A stretch of 33,178 nucleotides of DNA from SZAS-103 sp038234715 (GCA_038234715.1 JBBQTD010000033.1:1-33178), one strand, 5' to 3'; shown: positions 24,226 through 32,753, numbered from the stretch's first letter. Numbers and translations are program-made. Notes: generated by a model from the letters alone, not told the origin.

Positions 24226-25572
24226 TCAGGACAGCTGGCGCAGCAGGTCGTTATAGAAGGCCACGCACATCAGTCCCCCAAGCACGGCCAGCCCGACATA
24301 TTGGCCAACCGCCTGTGAGCGTTCGCTGACCGGGCTGCCTTTTACAAGCTCTATAAGGTAATACAGCAGGTGCCCGCCGTCCAAGATTGGCACCGGGAGC
24401 AGGTTGACGATGCCGAGGCTCAGCGACAGGATCGCAAGGAAAAACAGGAACCAGGCCAAGCCCAGCTTCGCCGATGCGTTGGCTACCTGCGCTATGCCCA
24501 CCACGCCGGACAACCCTTGCGCGTTGCCTCGGACGATCATGTTCCTGACCATGCCGAATGTCGCCTCGACTTGGCGGCGCATCTCGCGCGCACTGGCCCC
24601 AAGCGCCTCGACTGGGCCATAGCGACGCAATCCGTCGAATCGGGCACTGGTCAGGGCGGGACCGATGCCGATCGAGAGGGCCGGCTTGCCGGTGCCCGGA
24701 TCACGGAATTTCGGCATGACATCCGCCTGCAGGCGCTGTCCTGCCCGCTCAATCGTCAGGTGAAGGAGCTGTCCGGCGCGCGCCAGCGTGTGGACCTCGG
24801 TCGCCAGTCGATCGAAGCTCGCGACAGGTACGGCGTTCACGGCGAGGATGCGATCACCGACGCGCAGCGCGTCGGAGGGTCCATCCGGACTCAACGTGCC
24901 GACCACGGCCGGCAGCAGGAACTGCTTGGGAACCAGTCCGATCCGTTCAAGCGCCTGGTCCTGGTCGAGTTTTTCGGACAATTGCTGAAGTGGCAGCGTG
25001 CGCATCGCATGGCCGCCATCGTCGCGCAACACCTCTACTGGCACCGACTTGCGGTTCATCGCAGCCCCTGTCAGCAGCATCGCCGCGTCAGTCCAGGTCT
25101 CCACTGGTTCGCCGTCGATGCTGTGCAGGCGGTCTCCGGCAACAAAGCCCGCTTGTGCCGCCAATCCTTCGACACGACCGACGATCGGCTGATAGTCCGG
25201 CTGGCCGATGACGAACATGGCCCAGAACAGGACGAAGCACAGCAGGAAATTCGCAGCCGGGCCTGCCGCCGCGATCGCCATGCGCTGCCAAACCGGCTTG
25301 CGATTGTAGGCGCGGTGGACATCGGCCGGATCGACAACGAACTCGCCTTCGTCAAGGAACTTCACGTACCCACCCAGTGGAATCGCCGAAACCACGAATT
25401 CGGTCCCATCGCGGCCAATGTGCTTGAGCAGGGGTTTGCCGAAGCCCACCGAAAAACGCAGCACATGCACCCCGAACCGGCGCGCAACCCAAAAGTGCCC
25501 GAGTTCGTGAAACGTCACCAGGATGCCGATGCTGACGACCAGCCACCAGATCGAGCCGAAAAACGTCGTCAT
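24226..25572 (-). CDS. rseP: RIP metalloprotease RseP
   Basis: A 448-residue site-2 protease of the inner membrane that cleaves the anti-sigma factor RseA after DegS, releasing sigma E in envelope stress. The zinc site is HELGH (His22, Glu23, His26) in the first transmembrane segment and LDGG near residue 398 (PVPILDGGHLLYYL) in a later one. Between them lie PDZ regions (for example the one with GDRILAVNAVPV). The length equals the usual 450. It starts with the ATG at 25572, overlapping the dxr stop as ATGA, and ends 64 bp before bamA. The standard dxr-rseP-bamA order supports the call. Confidence 0.97.
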   Translation of the reverse strand: MTTFFGSIWWLVVSIGILVTFHELGHFWVARRFGVHVLRFSVGFGKPLLKHIGRDGTEFVVSAIPLGGYVKFLDEGEFVVDPADVHRAYNRKPVWQRMAIAAAGPAANFLLCFVLFWAMFVIGQPDYQPIVGRVEGLAAQAGFVAGDRLHSIDGEPVETWTDAAMLLTGAAMNRKSVPVEVLRDDGGHAMRTLPLQQLSEKLDQDQALERIGLVPKQFLLPAVVGTLSPDGPSDALRVGDRILAVNAVPVASFDRLATEVHTLARAGQLLHLTIERAGQRLQADVMPKFRDPGTGKPALSIGIGPALTSARFDGLRRYGPVEALGASAREMRRQVEATFGMVRNMIVRGNAQGLSGVVGIAQVANASAKLGLAWFLFFLAILSLSLGIVNLLPVPILDGGHLLYYLIELVKGSPVSERSQAVGQYVGLAVLGGLMCVAFYNDLLRQLS

Positions 25573-26759
25573 GCGCGGGCTCCCGTGCTGCGTGCGCGCT
25601 GTCCGACGCGCGACGAGGCGTCGCGACGGGCTGCTGCATCGGCAGCGAGCAGGGTCTCGATGGAATCCGCTGGCAGCGTTTCGGCCGCCTCGAGGGTTGC
25701 GTCGATGATCGCGGGAATGTCGAGGAATCCAATGCGTCCGTCCAGGAACGCCGCAACCGCGACCTCGTTCGCTGCATTGAGGGTGGCGCTTGCGGTGCCA
25801 CCCGCAGCCAGGGCTGCATAGGCGAGGTCAAGGCACGCAAACGTGGCGTGATCGGGAGTCTGGAAGGTCAGGGCACCCAGCGCGCTCCAGTCCAGTGACG
25901 CGACCCCCGACTCGACCCGTTCGGGCCATGCCAGCGCGCAGGCGAGCGTACTACGCATGTCCGGCTGGCCGAGTTGGGCGAGCACCGACCCATCGAAGTG
26001 CTCGACCATCGAGTGCACGATACTTTGCGGGTGCACGAGCACCTCTATTCGCGGGGCCGGCATTCCGAACAGCCAATGCGCTTCGATGACTTCGAGCCCT
26101 TTGTTCATCAGCGTCGCCGAATCGACCGAAATCTTGCGGCCCATTTTCCAGTTTGGATGATCGCAGGCCTGTTCTGCGGTCACCTGATCGAGCTCGGCTC
26201 GGCTGCGGTTCAGGAAAGGCCCGCCAGATGCGGTGAGGATCAGCTTGCGCACGTGGTCGGTGTTGGCCCGGAGCCCGTGCAGGCACTGGAAGATGGCGCT
26301 GTGCTCGCTATCGACCGGGATAATTGTCGCCCCGTGGTCGGAACAGGTGCGCATCAGCAGATCGCCGGCAAGCACCACCGTCTCCTTGTTTGCGAGCAGC
26401 AGGCGTTTCCCGGCGCGTGCTGCAGCAAGGGTCGATTCCATGCCCGCCGCCCCCACGATGGCCGCGATCACAGTGTCGCAGGCGTCGCTGGATGCGAGGT
26501 CCGCGAGGGCTTGGCTGCCCCCGTGCGGTTGGGTATCCAAGCCGGCTGCGGCGAGGCCATCGCGCAAGGCTGGGTACAACGCATTTCGGGTGATGACGGC
26601 GTGTCGCGGGCGAAAACGCCCACACAGGGCAACCAGGTCGTCGACGCGCGTGTCCGCGCTGAGTACGCTGGCGACAAAAAGATCGGGGTGGCGTGCGATC
26701 ACATCCAGCGCCGAGGCTCCAATCGATCCGGTCGCACCCAGAACCGCAATCTTCCTCAT
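25569..26759 (-). CDS. dxr: 1-deoxy-D-xylulose-5-phosphate reductoisomerase
   Basis: A 396-residue enzyme (398 in E. coli) that converts DXP to 2-C-methyl-D-erythritol 4-phosphate, the committed step of the non-mevalonate isoprenoid pathway. The NADPH-binding motif GATGSIG is at residues 8-14. The metal and substrate sites are visible as VDSEHSAIFQC and TASGGPF, with WKMGRKISVDSATLMNKGLE following. The product route leads to undecaprenyl diphosphate, made by UppS encoded two genes upstream. The stop overlaps the rseP start by four bases; 100 bp separate it from cdsA. Confidence 0.98.
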   Translation of the reverse strand: MRKIAVLGATGSIGASALDVIARHPDLFVASVLSADTRVDDLVALCGRFRPRHAVITRNALYPALRDGLAAAGLDTQPHGGSQALADLASSDACDTVIAAIVGAAGMESTLAAARAGKRLLLANKETVVLAGDLLMRTCSDHGATIIPVDSEHSAIFQCLHGLRANTDHVRKLILTASGGPFLNRSRAELDQVTAEQACDHPNWKMGRKISVDSATLMNKGLEVIEAHWLFGMPAPRIEVLVHPQSIVHSMVEHFDGSVLAQLGQPDMRSTLACALAWPERVESGVASLDWSALGALTFQTPDHATFACLDLAYAALAAGGTASATLNAANEVAVAAFLDGRIGFLDIPAIIDATLEAAETLPADSIETLLAADAAARRDASSRVGQRARSTGARA

Positions 26760-26859
26760 GTCTCACCGCGTCGACGGAGCCCTGAATCCATCCGCATGCA
26801 GCTGGCTGGCGCGGCAGCACCACGGGACGACCGGGGAGCGCTGCAGTCGATCACTCCGA

Positions 26860-27699
26860 TCACAGCTCCAGCCAGCCCTTGGCTATCCACAACACCGGCA
26901 GCGCGGCCAGCAGACTGTCGATTCGATCGAGGACCCCGCCATGGCCGGGAATCAGTGTCCCCGAATCCTTGTTGCCCGAATGCCGTTTCATCAGGCTTTC
27001 GAACAAGTCTCCGATCACCGATGCGACCACTGTCAGCAGGGCCAGTATTGCCATCGATGGCAATTGTTCGGTCTTCACGCCCACCAGTTGCGCGCCGACG
27101 ATTCCGGCCAAGATGGCACCGGCAACGCCGCCCCACAATCCCGCCCAGGTCTTGCCGGGGCTGATGCGGGGAACCAGCTTGCGCTTTCCAAAACGAACCC
27201 CCACGAGATACGCGGAGCTGTCGGCCACCCAGACCATCGCCAGCCCAAGCAGCGCCCAGCGCGGGCCGTTGAGATCGGCGTGCAGTCCGTTGGGGACACC
27301 GTGGTGCAATAGAACCAGCGAGCACCACGCAGGAACCACCGCAAGCGTGCCTGCGACCAGCTTGATCGCGCGCGTCCAGTTGCCAGGCTCGCGCCCGGCA
27401 TCCGGACGCAACAGCCACAGGAGCGCAAACATCCACCATACGACGCCGACCAGGCTGACCGCTCCGAACAAGGGGAATGCACGCCCCCAGAGCAGCGCGA
27501 TCATCAGCGCCAGGTTTGCCATCACATACAACGCGCGCCAAACACGGCCTTCGACGCCGACCAGGCGCGACCATTCCCACAGGCCCGTCAGGAACAGCAA
27601 CGCCGCAATGGCGGCAACGTACGGCGTTGGGAGGTAAATGACCGCCGCAACTGCAAGCGGTGTCAGCACCAGGGTCGTGACAAGGCGCTGGGCTTTCAT
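26860..27699 (-). CDS. cdsA: Phosphatidate cytidylyltransferase
   Basis: A 279-residue inner-membrane enzyme (285 in E. coli) forming CDP-diacylglycerol from CTP and phosphatidic acid for all phospholipids. It has about eight hydrophobic segments and the C-terminal family signature (SVIGDLFESLMKR, then KDSGTLIPGHGGVLDRIDS) with its metal-binding acidic residues. The start ATG at 27699 overlaps the uppS stop as ATGA; a longer frame upstream is only a shadow of uppS. The gene follows uppS and precedes dxr as in most gammaproteobacteria. Confidence 0.97.
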   Translation of the reverse strand: MKAQRLVTTLVLTPLAVAAVIYLPTPYVAAIAALLFLTGLWEWSRLVGVEGRVWRALYVMANLALMIALLWGRAFPLFGAVSLVGVVWWMFALLWLLRPDAGREPGNWTRAIKLVAGTLAVVPAWCSLVLLHHGVPNGLHADLNGPRWALLGLAMVWVADSSAYLVGVRFGKRKLVPRISPGKTWAGLWGGVAGAILAGIVGAQLVGVKTEQLPSMAILALLTVVASVIGDLFESLMKRHSGNKDSGTLIPGHGGVLDRIDSLLAALPVLWIAKGWLEL

Positions 27700-28508
27700 G
27701 GGTGACTTCCGTGTGTGGGAGCGCGTTGGGCGCTTGTGAGGCCGAACCGACGTTCGCGGGCGGCGAATTCGGCAAGCGCACGTTGCAGTTCGGCCTTGTC
27801 CAGGTCGGGCCAAAGCGTCTCGGTGAACCACAGTTCGGTATAAGCCATCTGCCAAAGCAGGAAATTGCTGATGCGATGGTCGCCGCCAGTGCGGATGAAC
27901 AGGTCCGGATCGGGCAATTCCGCAAGGCCCATCTGTGCCCCTACAAGCGCCTCGTCAAGCGATTCAGGATCGATCGTGCCGTCCGCGGCTGCTCGCGCGA
28001 GTGTTCGGCAGGCCTGCACGATGTCCCGACGGCCGCCGTAGCTCGCGGCAATGGTCAGGTTTAGCGCCTTGTTGGCAGCTGTCAGGCGTTCGCCCTTTTC
28101 CATCCTGTCGCGGATCGCAGCAGGGAAATACTCGCGCTCGCCGATGAAACGCAGGCGAACGCCATGCTTGTGCAATTCGTCCACCTCGCGGTCCAGAGAG
28201 CGCAGGAACAGCGTCATCAACGCACCGACTTCCTCTTTCGGGCGCTTCCAGTTTTCGCTTGAGAACGCGAACAGGGTCAATGAGTCGATGTGCTCTTCTA
28301 GGCAGAAGCGCACGCACAGCTTCACTGCGCGCGCGCCGGCGCGATGCCCGAACGGGCGCGGTCGATGGCGGCGTTCGGCCCAACGGCCGTTGCCATCCAT
28401 CACGATCGCGATGTGGCGCGGCTTGCGCTGGTCGTCGTCGCCTGTCGCATCGGCGCTGCGATCATCGCATGGACGCGCGTCGGTCGAACCGGTCTTGGGG
28501 ACTGTCAT
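27696..28508 (-). CDS. uppS: (2E,6E)-farnesyl-diphosphate-specific undecaprenyl diphosphate synthase
   Basis: A 270-residue cis-prenyltransferase adding eight isopentenyl units to farnesyl diphosphate to make the lipid carrier for peptidoglycan and surface polysaccharides. The catalytic Asp38 is in IVMDGNGRWAERR; FAFSSENWKRP and the C-terminal DLFIRTGGDHRISNFLLWQ are standard. There are about 30 polar, Asp-rich residues before the conserved core, slightly more than in E. coli (253 total), so the true start may be inside. ATG 28508 is chosen as the last ATG before the core. It lies 23 bp after frr and overlaps cdsA by four bases. Confidence 0.96.
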   Translation of the reverse strand: MTVPKTGSTDARPCDDRSADATGDDDQRKPRHIAIVMDGNGRWAERRHRPRPFGHRAGARAVKLCVRFCLEEHIDSLTLFAFSSENWKRPKEEVGALMTLFLRSLDREVDELHKHGVRLRFIGEREYFPAAIRDRMEKGERLTAANKALNLTIAASYGGRRDIVQACRTLARAAADGTIDPESLDEALVGAQMGLAELPDPDLFIRTGGDHRISNFLLWQMAYTELWFTETLWPDLDKAELQRALAEFAARERRFGLTSAQRAPTHGSHP

Positions 28509-28531
28509 CTGGCTGGAAATCGGCGTTCGCT

Positions 28532-29089
28532 TCAGATCGCCAGCAACTCCTGTTCCTTCGCCTTCACCACGTCGTCGACTTCCTTGATGGACTTGTCGGT
28601 CAGTTTCTGGATGTCGTTCTCGCAACCGCGTTCGTCATCCTCGGTAATCTTCTTTTCCTTGAGCAATTCCTTTACCTGCTGCATCGCGTCGCGGCGCACG
28701 TTGCGCACAGCGACCTTGGCGTTCTCGCCTTCGTGGGCGACATGCTTGCCTAGTTCCTTGCGGCGTTCCTCGGTCAAGGCAGGCAGGTTGATGCGGATCA
28801 CGGTGCCGGCGGTGTTCGGCGTGAGGCCGAGGTCGGAGGCAAGGATGGCCTTTTCGACCGGGCCGACCATGCCTTTCTCCCACGGCGTGATGGTGAGCGT
28901 GCGCGCATCGGTCACCGCTACGCTTGCCACCTGGGTCAGCGGCACATCCGCGCCGTAGTAGTTGACCTTCAGGTGATCGACCAGCGCCGTGCTCGCGCGC
29001 CCGGTGCGCAATTTGGTCAGGTCGTGGCGCAGCACGTCGACGCACTTGTGCATGCGCGTTTGCGCGTCTTTCTTGATCTCGTTGAGCAT
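28532..29089 (-). CDS. frr: Ribosome recycling factor
   Basis: A 185-residue protein, the same length as E. coli RRF. With EF-G it splits the post-termination ribosome. The family features are visible: the N-terminal helix with LRTGRAS, the beta domain with TITPWEKGMVGPVEKAI and GLTPNTAGTVIRINLPALTEERR, and the C-terminal helices with VRNVRRDA. GGAGG lies a few bases before ATG 29089. An upstream TATAAT on the same strand (29126-29121) between pyrH and frr suggests its own promoter besides readthrough from pyrH. Confidence 0.98.
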   Translation of the reverse strand: MLNEIKKDAQTRMHKCVDVLRHDLTKLRTGRASTALVDHLKVNYYGADVPLTQVASVAVTDARTLTITPWEKGMVGPVEKAILASDLGLTPNTAGTVIRINLPALTEERRKELGKHVAHEGENAKVAVRNVRRDAMQQVKELLKEKKITEDDERGCENDIQKLTDKSIKEVDDVVKAKEQELLAI

Positions 29090-29109
29090 GGTCGCCTCCA
29101 GAGCTTGCG

Positions 29110-29144
29110 GCTAACAGTCGATTATACGGGGTGGGGCTGTTAGC
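29110..29144 (-). promoter_or_regulatory. Possible frr promoter inside a perfect inverted repeat
   Basis: Reading on the minus strand, a consensus -10 TATAAT (29126-29121) lies 32 bases before the frr start. It sits between two halves of a perfect 8-bp inverted repeat, GCTAACAG at 29110-29117 and CTGTTAGC at 29137-29144, 19 bases apart. I see no good -35 at the right distance. The repeat could be an operator around the start point or a hairpin that ends transcription from pyrH. Confidence 0.4.
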
Positions 29145-29174
29145 AGGATGTCGCCCACCTTGCCGGGCGCCGCG

Positions 29175-29918
29175 CTAGCCCCTGCGATTGACCAGCGTGC
29201 CGACTGTCTCGCCCTGCAGGATCCGCATCAGGTTGCCAGGCTTACTCATGTCGTAAATGCGCAGCGGCATGTCGTGGTCGCGGCACAGGGCGATCGCTGC
29301 GGTGTCCATCACCAGCAGGTTGCGCGCGATGACTTCATCGTAGCTGACCTGCTCGTAGCGGTGCGCGTCCGGATTCTTCTTCGGGTCGGAGTCGTACACG
29401 CCATCGACCTTGGTCGCTTTCAGCAACAATTCCGCGCCCACCTCGACCGCGCGCAGGGCGGCGGCCGAATCCGTGGTAAAGAACGGATTGCCGGTGCCGG
29501 CGGCGAAGATCACGATCCGGCCTTTTTCCAGATGGCGAATGGCACGGCGGCGAATGTAGTCTTCGCACACTTCGTTGATCTTGATCGCACTCATCACCCG
29601 CACCCGGGCGTTAGCCTTTTCCAGTGCGTCCTGCATTGCCAGCGCATTGATCACGGTCGCCAGCATGCCCATGTGGTCGCCGGTGACCCGATCCATTCCG
29701 CCGGCGGCAAGTCCGGCGCCGCGAAAGATATTGCCGCCGCCGATCACCAGCCCGACCTCGGCACCGCTCTGCTGCACCTCGATGATCTCGTGCGCGAGAC
29801 GGCCGATCACTTCGGGATCGATTCCGTAGTCCTCGCGTCCCATCAGCGCCTCACCTGACAGCTTGAGCAGGATGCGCCGGTATTTGAGTTTGGATGCGTT
29901 CGGCAAGGACTGGGTCAC
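29175..29918 (-). CDS. pyrH: UMP kinase
   Basis: A 247-residue bacterial UMP kinase (241 in E. coli), a hexameric amino acid kinase-fold enzyme that phosphorylates UMP to UDP. Signatures: YRRILLKLSGEALMG, VIGGGNIFRGAGLAAGGMDR, GDHMGMLATVINALAMQ, AAGTGNPFFTTDSAA and KATKVDGVYDSDPKK. I prefer GTG 29918, with GAGG a few bases before it and a family-type N-terminus. An in-frame ATG at 29975 would add 19 polar residues and has no ribosome binding site. frr follows, as usual, but rpsB and tsf, which commonly precede pyrH, are not here: upstream lies a repeat array. A TAAACT (minus strand, 30022-30017) may be its -10. Confidence 0.97.
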   Translation of the reverse strand: MTQSLPNASKLKYRRILLKLSGEALMGREDYGIDPEVIGRLAHEIIEVQQSGAEVGLVIGGGNIFRGAGLAAGGMDRVTGDHMGMLATVINALAMQDALEKANARVRVMSAIKINEVCEDYIRRRAIRHLEKGRIVIFAAGTGNPFFTTDSAAALRAVEVGAELLLKATKVDGVYDSDPKKNPDAHRYEQVSYDEVIARNLLVMDTAAIALCRDHDMPLRIYDMSKPGNLMRILQGETVGTLVNRRG

Positions 29919-30244
29919 GTGGGCCTCGGCTGGGTTGCGCTCATGGGTCGGCGCCTCCTTGCCCGCCCCATTCATGAATGGGATTGGCTAAGGGTGGGGA
30001 ATGGACAAACAGCGGAAGTTTAGCCGACCCGGGAGGGGGAACGCATGGCTCCTGCCGGGATGGGTGTCGCGGTCACGATCGGGTATCGTTTTTCGATGCC
30101 CCGGCGCATCCGGTCCGGAAGATCAAGAGGCGGTGGAGGGAACTCCCGATCGTCAGTTGCGTCCAGCATCTCGGCGCGCGCATTGTTGCAATCGGCGGTC
30201 GATCACGAAGGGTTGGCCCAATCGTATTGCTCTTTTTCGCGCAG

Positions 30245-30685
30245 GCAGGTGTCTTCGCGGTGCCGACATGTGTCTCGCCGTCGAGCATGGATGTGTTGGC
30301 CACACGGGCTGGTGTCCACGCCGTGGATGTGAGTACCTTTGCCACGCACATGGAAGCCTGCGTCGCAGAGGTGGGTGTGCTGGCGACAAGGGCTGGTGGC
30401 GTCGCCATGCACGTGGGCCTCTTCGCCGCGCACACAGGTATCTTCGGTGAGGAGTTGGGTGTCTTTGCCGCGCTAACAGGGGTCCGCGCCGCAAATTTGG
30501 GTGCGGTTGCCACGCAGACAGGGATGTTTGGCGAGGACGTGGGTGCCTTTGCCGCGCAGGCAGGGGTCTTCGCAGCAAATGTGGGTGTGGTTGCCGCGCA
30601 GACAGCAATCTTCACGGCAGATGTGGGTATGGTTGCGGCGCAGACAGGGGCCTTTGCAGTGAACCTGGGCGGCCACGCCAGCGCC
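30245..30685. repeat. 21-bp tandem array encoding Gly/Ala/Val heptads (array 3)
   Basis: Twenty-one consecutive units of 21 bp run from 30245 to 30685, with a 42-bp alternation in the better-kept right half (units starting GTGGGTGTGGTTGCC alternate with ACAGGGGTC-type units). In the plus frame the units read as heptads such as VGVFAAQ, AGVFAAN, VGVVAAQ. The minus strand is also open, with CAAKTPT-like heptads. No start with a ribosome binding site precedes either frame. The left units are more diverged. It fills the space between pyrH and the DegV genes. The unit sequence is unrelated to arrays 1 and 2 though the period is the same. Confidence 0.85.
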
Positions 30686-30747
30686 GACCTGGGCCTGCAT
30701 GCACGGTCACGCTCACGGCAGTCCAACCGCCGCACGCGTTTTGGGGG

Positions 30748-31695
30748 CTACTGGAACTTCGCTTCGTGCGGTTCCGATGCAAAGCCGACGGTCAAGGCGC
30801 CCTCGCCGACGTTCACCATGGCGGTGATGCTCATCACGGCCTCGCCAAGGATCGCGCCATGTTCCTCGCAGGTCCGCGCAAGCTTGTCGTAGCCGGGCAA
30901 TGCTCGGAGTTTGTCCAGTTCCCCGCCATAGCTCAGGTTGACGTTCGGAGACAACAGTCCCTTGCGCACACGCTCGCACGTGTAGTCGAACAGCGCGATC
31001 GCGCCGGCGTCGAAGCCTTTTGCCTTGCCTACCGGACCGGTCTGGCCGCGATAGATCTGCAGGATCGGCTTGATGTCGAGCATCGTGCCGAGCGCGGCGC
31101 GGTACCACGGTACGCTCTTGTCGTTGCGCTTGACCAGGCTCGCCCGCAGGTGAAACAGGTCGCGCGGCACCATGTAGGCGTAGGTATTGTCCGCGAGGAA
31201 TTCGATGCGCTCGCGGATCGCGTTGTGGTGATCGCCAGCTTCGATCATGCGCACCCCTTCGAGCACCGCGATCGCCTGTCCCGCGAAGGCCTGCTTGCTG
31301 TCGAGCACGCGCATCTGGAAGATGCCCTTGAGGCCGGCCTTCTCGCGGATGGGATGGTAGTAACGCAGGATTTCGCGGCTGGCCATAACCGCGTTCTGGT
31401 GGATCAGGCTGCGCGTGGATGTGATCACGATGCAGAACACGAAATCGAATTCGCACACGAGCCGCGAAAGGAACAGGTCGCGGAATTGCTCGGTGGAATA
31501 GGGTGTCGTCACCGCCGAGTGGACGCGGGCGCCAAGGGTCTCTCGATAGAAACGCAAGGTGGCCACCGGATCGCGCTCGTCGGCGAAGGAAATGTTGTCG
31601 ATGCGAACCGTGGTCGGCAACACGACAACGTTGTGTGCATCCAGCCATTCGCGCGGCAAGTCACAAGCTGAGTCAACTGTCATTCCGATGCGCAT
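30748..31695 (-). CDS. DegV family (FakB-like) fatty-acid-binding protein, copy A
   Basis: A 315-residue DegV-family protein. It starts MRIGMTVDSACDLP, the family N-terminus, and carries the fatty-acid site region (FVFCIVITSTRSLIHQNA) and the glycine-rich end (VNVGEGALTVGF). DegV/FakB proteins bind a fatty acid and in Gram-positive bacteria present it to the kinase FakA; no FakA gene is in this window, so the role is open. ATG 31695 is chosen because AGGGGG lies just upstream; a longer frame starts at 31761. It is the downstream member of a tandem pair, 55 bp after the copy B stop, and probably cotranscribed with it. Confidence 0.85.
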   Translation of the reverse strand: MRIGMTVDSACDLPREWLDAHNVVVLPTTVRIDNISFADERDPVATLRFYRETLGARVHSAVTTPYSTEQFRDLFLSRLVCEFDFVFCIVITSTRSLIHQNAVMASREILRYYHPIREKAGLKGIFQMRVLDSKQAFAGQAIAVLEGVRMIEAGDHHNAIRERIEFLADNTYAYMVPRDLFHLRASLVKRNDKSVPWYRAALGTMLDIKPILQIYRGQTGPVGKAKGFDAGAIALFDYTCERVRKGLLSPNVNLSYGGELDKLRALPGYDKLARTCEEHGAILGEAVMSITAMVNVGEGALTVGFASEPHEAKFQ

Positions 31696-31808
31696 GCGTC
31701 CCCCTGTGGAGTCGAAGACCGCGTCCGGCGAGCGGTTTAAGCGATATTGCGCCTTTTCCAACCTTTGTTGGGGCGCATTGCACGACCGCCCGGTCCTGGC
31801 ATGCTGGA

Positions 31809-32753
31809 TCAGAATTTCGGTTCGTGGGGCTCCGCTGCGAATCCGACGGTCATCGCGCCTTCGCCGACGTTGACCATGCCGGTTATGCTCATTCCGGTCG
31901 CGCCAAGCGCAACGCCATGTTGCTCGCAGGTGCGCGCAAGTTCGTCGTAGCCGGGTAGCGCATAGAGCTTGTTCAACTCGCCGCCATAGCTGAGATTGAC
32001 GTGAGGGGACAGCAGGCCCTTGCGCACCCGTTCAGCGACATAGCCGAGCAGCGCCTTCGAGCCCCCTTCGAAACCCTTTGCCTTGCCGACCGCGCCAGTC
32101 TGGCCGCGATACGCCTGCAGGATCGGCTTGATGTCGAGCGCGGTGCCGAGCGCTGCGCGGAACCAGCTGACGCTCTTGTCGCCCTTCTTGGCCGCGCGCG
32201 CGCGCAGGTAGTACAGGTCGCGCGGGAGCATGTAGGCGTAGGTGTTCTGCGCGAGCATTTCGAGACGTTCGCGGATCGCGTTGTGGTGTTCGCCCGCCTC
32301 GATCATCATCACCGCTTCGAGCACGCCGATAGCCTGGCCCGCGAACAGCGTCTTGCTGTCGAGCACCCGCATCTGGAAGATGCCCTTGAGTCCGGCTTCC
32401 TTCCGTATCGGATGGTAGTAACGCAAGATCTCGCGACTGGCCAGCACGCAGTTCTCGTGGATTGGACTGCGCGTCGAGGTAATCGTCAGGCAAAACACGA
32501 AATCGAAATCGCAGACGAGCCTGGTCAGGAACAATTCGCGGATCTGCTCGACCGAATAGGGTAGGGTTTCGGCCTGGTGGCCGCGTTCGCCCAGGCTCTC
32601 GCGATAGAAGCGCAGTGTGGCGTCGGGGTCGCGTTCGTCGGAAAACACGGTCTTGTCGATTTTCACCGAGATCGGCAGCACAACCACGTTGTGCCGATCC
32701 AGGAACGTGCGAGGAAGATCGCAGGCCGAGTCAACCGTCAGTCCGATACGCAT
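31809..32753 (-). CDS. DegV family (FakB-like) fatty-acid-binding protein, copy B
   Basis: A 314-residue close paralogue of the neighbouring gene, alike over the whole length (MRIGLTVDSACDLP at the start, FVFCLTITSTRSPIHEN, KPILQAYRGQTGAVGKAKGF, SYGGELNKLYALPGYDELARTC, VNVGEGAMTVGFA at the end). Even the ribosome binding regions are alike (AGGGGG, then about six bases, then ATG 32753). This points to a tandem duplication. The longer frame to 32939 has no family similarity in its added part. It is the first gene of the pair; a possible promoter lies near the end of the window. Confidence 0.85.
   Translation of the reverse strand: MRIGLTVDSACDLPRTFLDRHNVVVLPISVKIDKTVFSDERDPDATLRFYRESLGERGHQAETLPYSVEQIRELFLTRLVCDFDFVFCLTITSTRSPIHENCVLASREILRYYHPIRKEAGLKGIFQMRVLDSKTLFAGQAIGVLEAVMMIEAGEHHNAIRERLEMLAQNTYAYMLPRDLYYLRARAAKKGDKSVSWFRAALGTALDIKPILQAYRGQTGAVGKAKGFEGGSKALLGYVAERVRKGLLSPHVNLSYGGELNKLYALPGYDELARTCEQHGVALGATGMSITGMVNVGEGAMTVGFAAEPHEPKF

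Noticed and set aside
24370..25821. Long plus-strand frame opposite rseP and dxr
   Set aside because: Shadow of two recognised minus-strand genes; composition biased to Arg, Gln and His.
29978..30892. Plus-strand 304-codon frame through array 3
   Set aside because: Its right part is antisense to the DegV gene, there is no plausible start, and the array keeps several frames open. The heptads are reported as a repeat instead of a gene.
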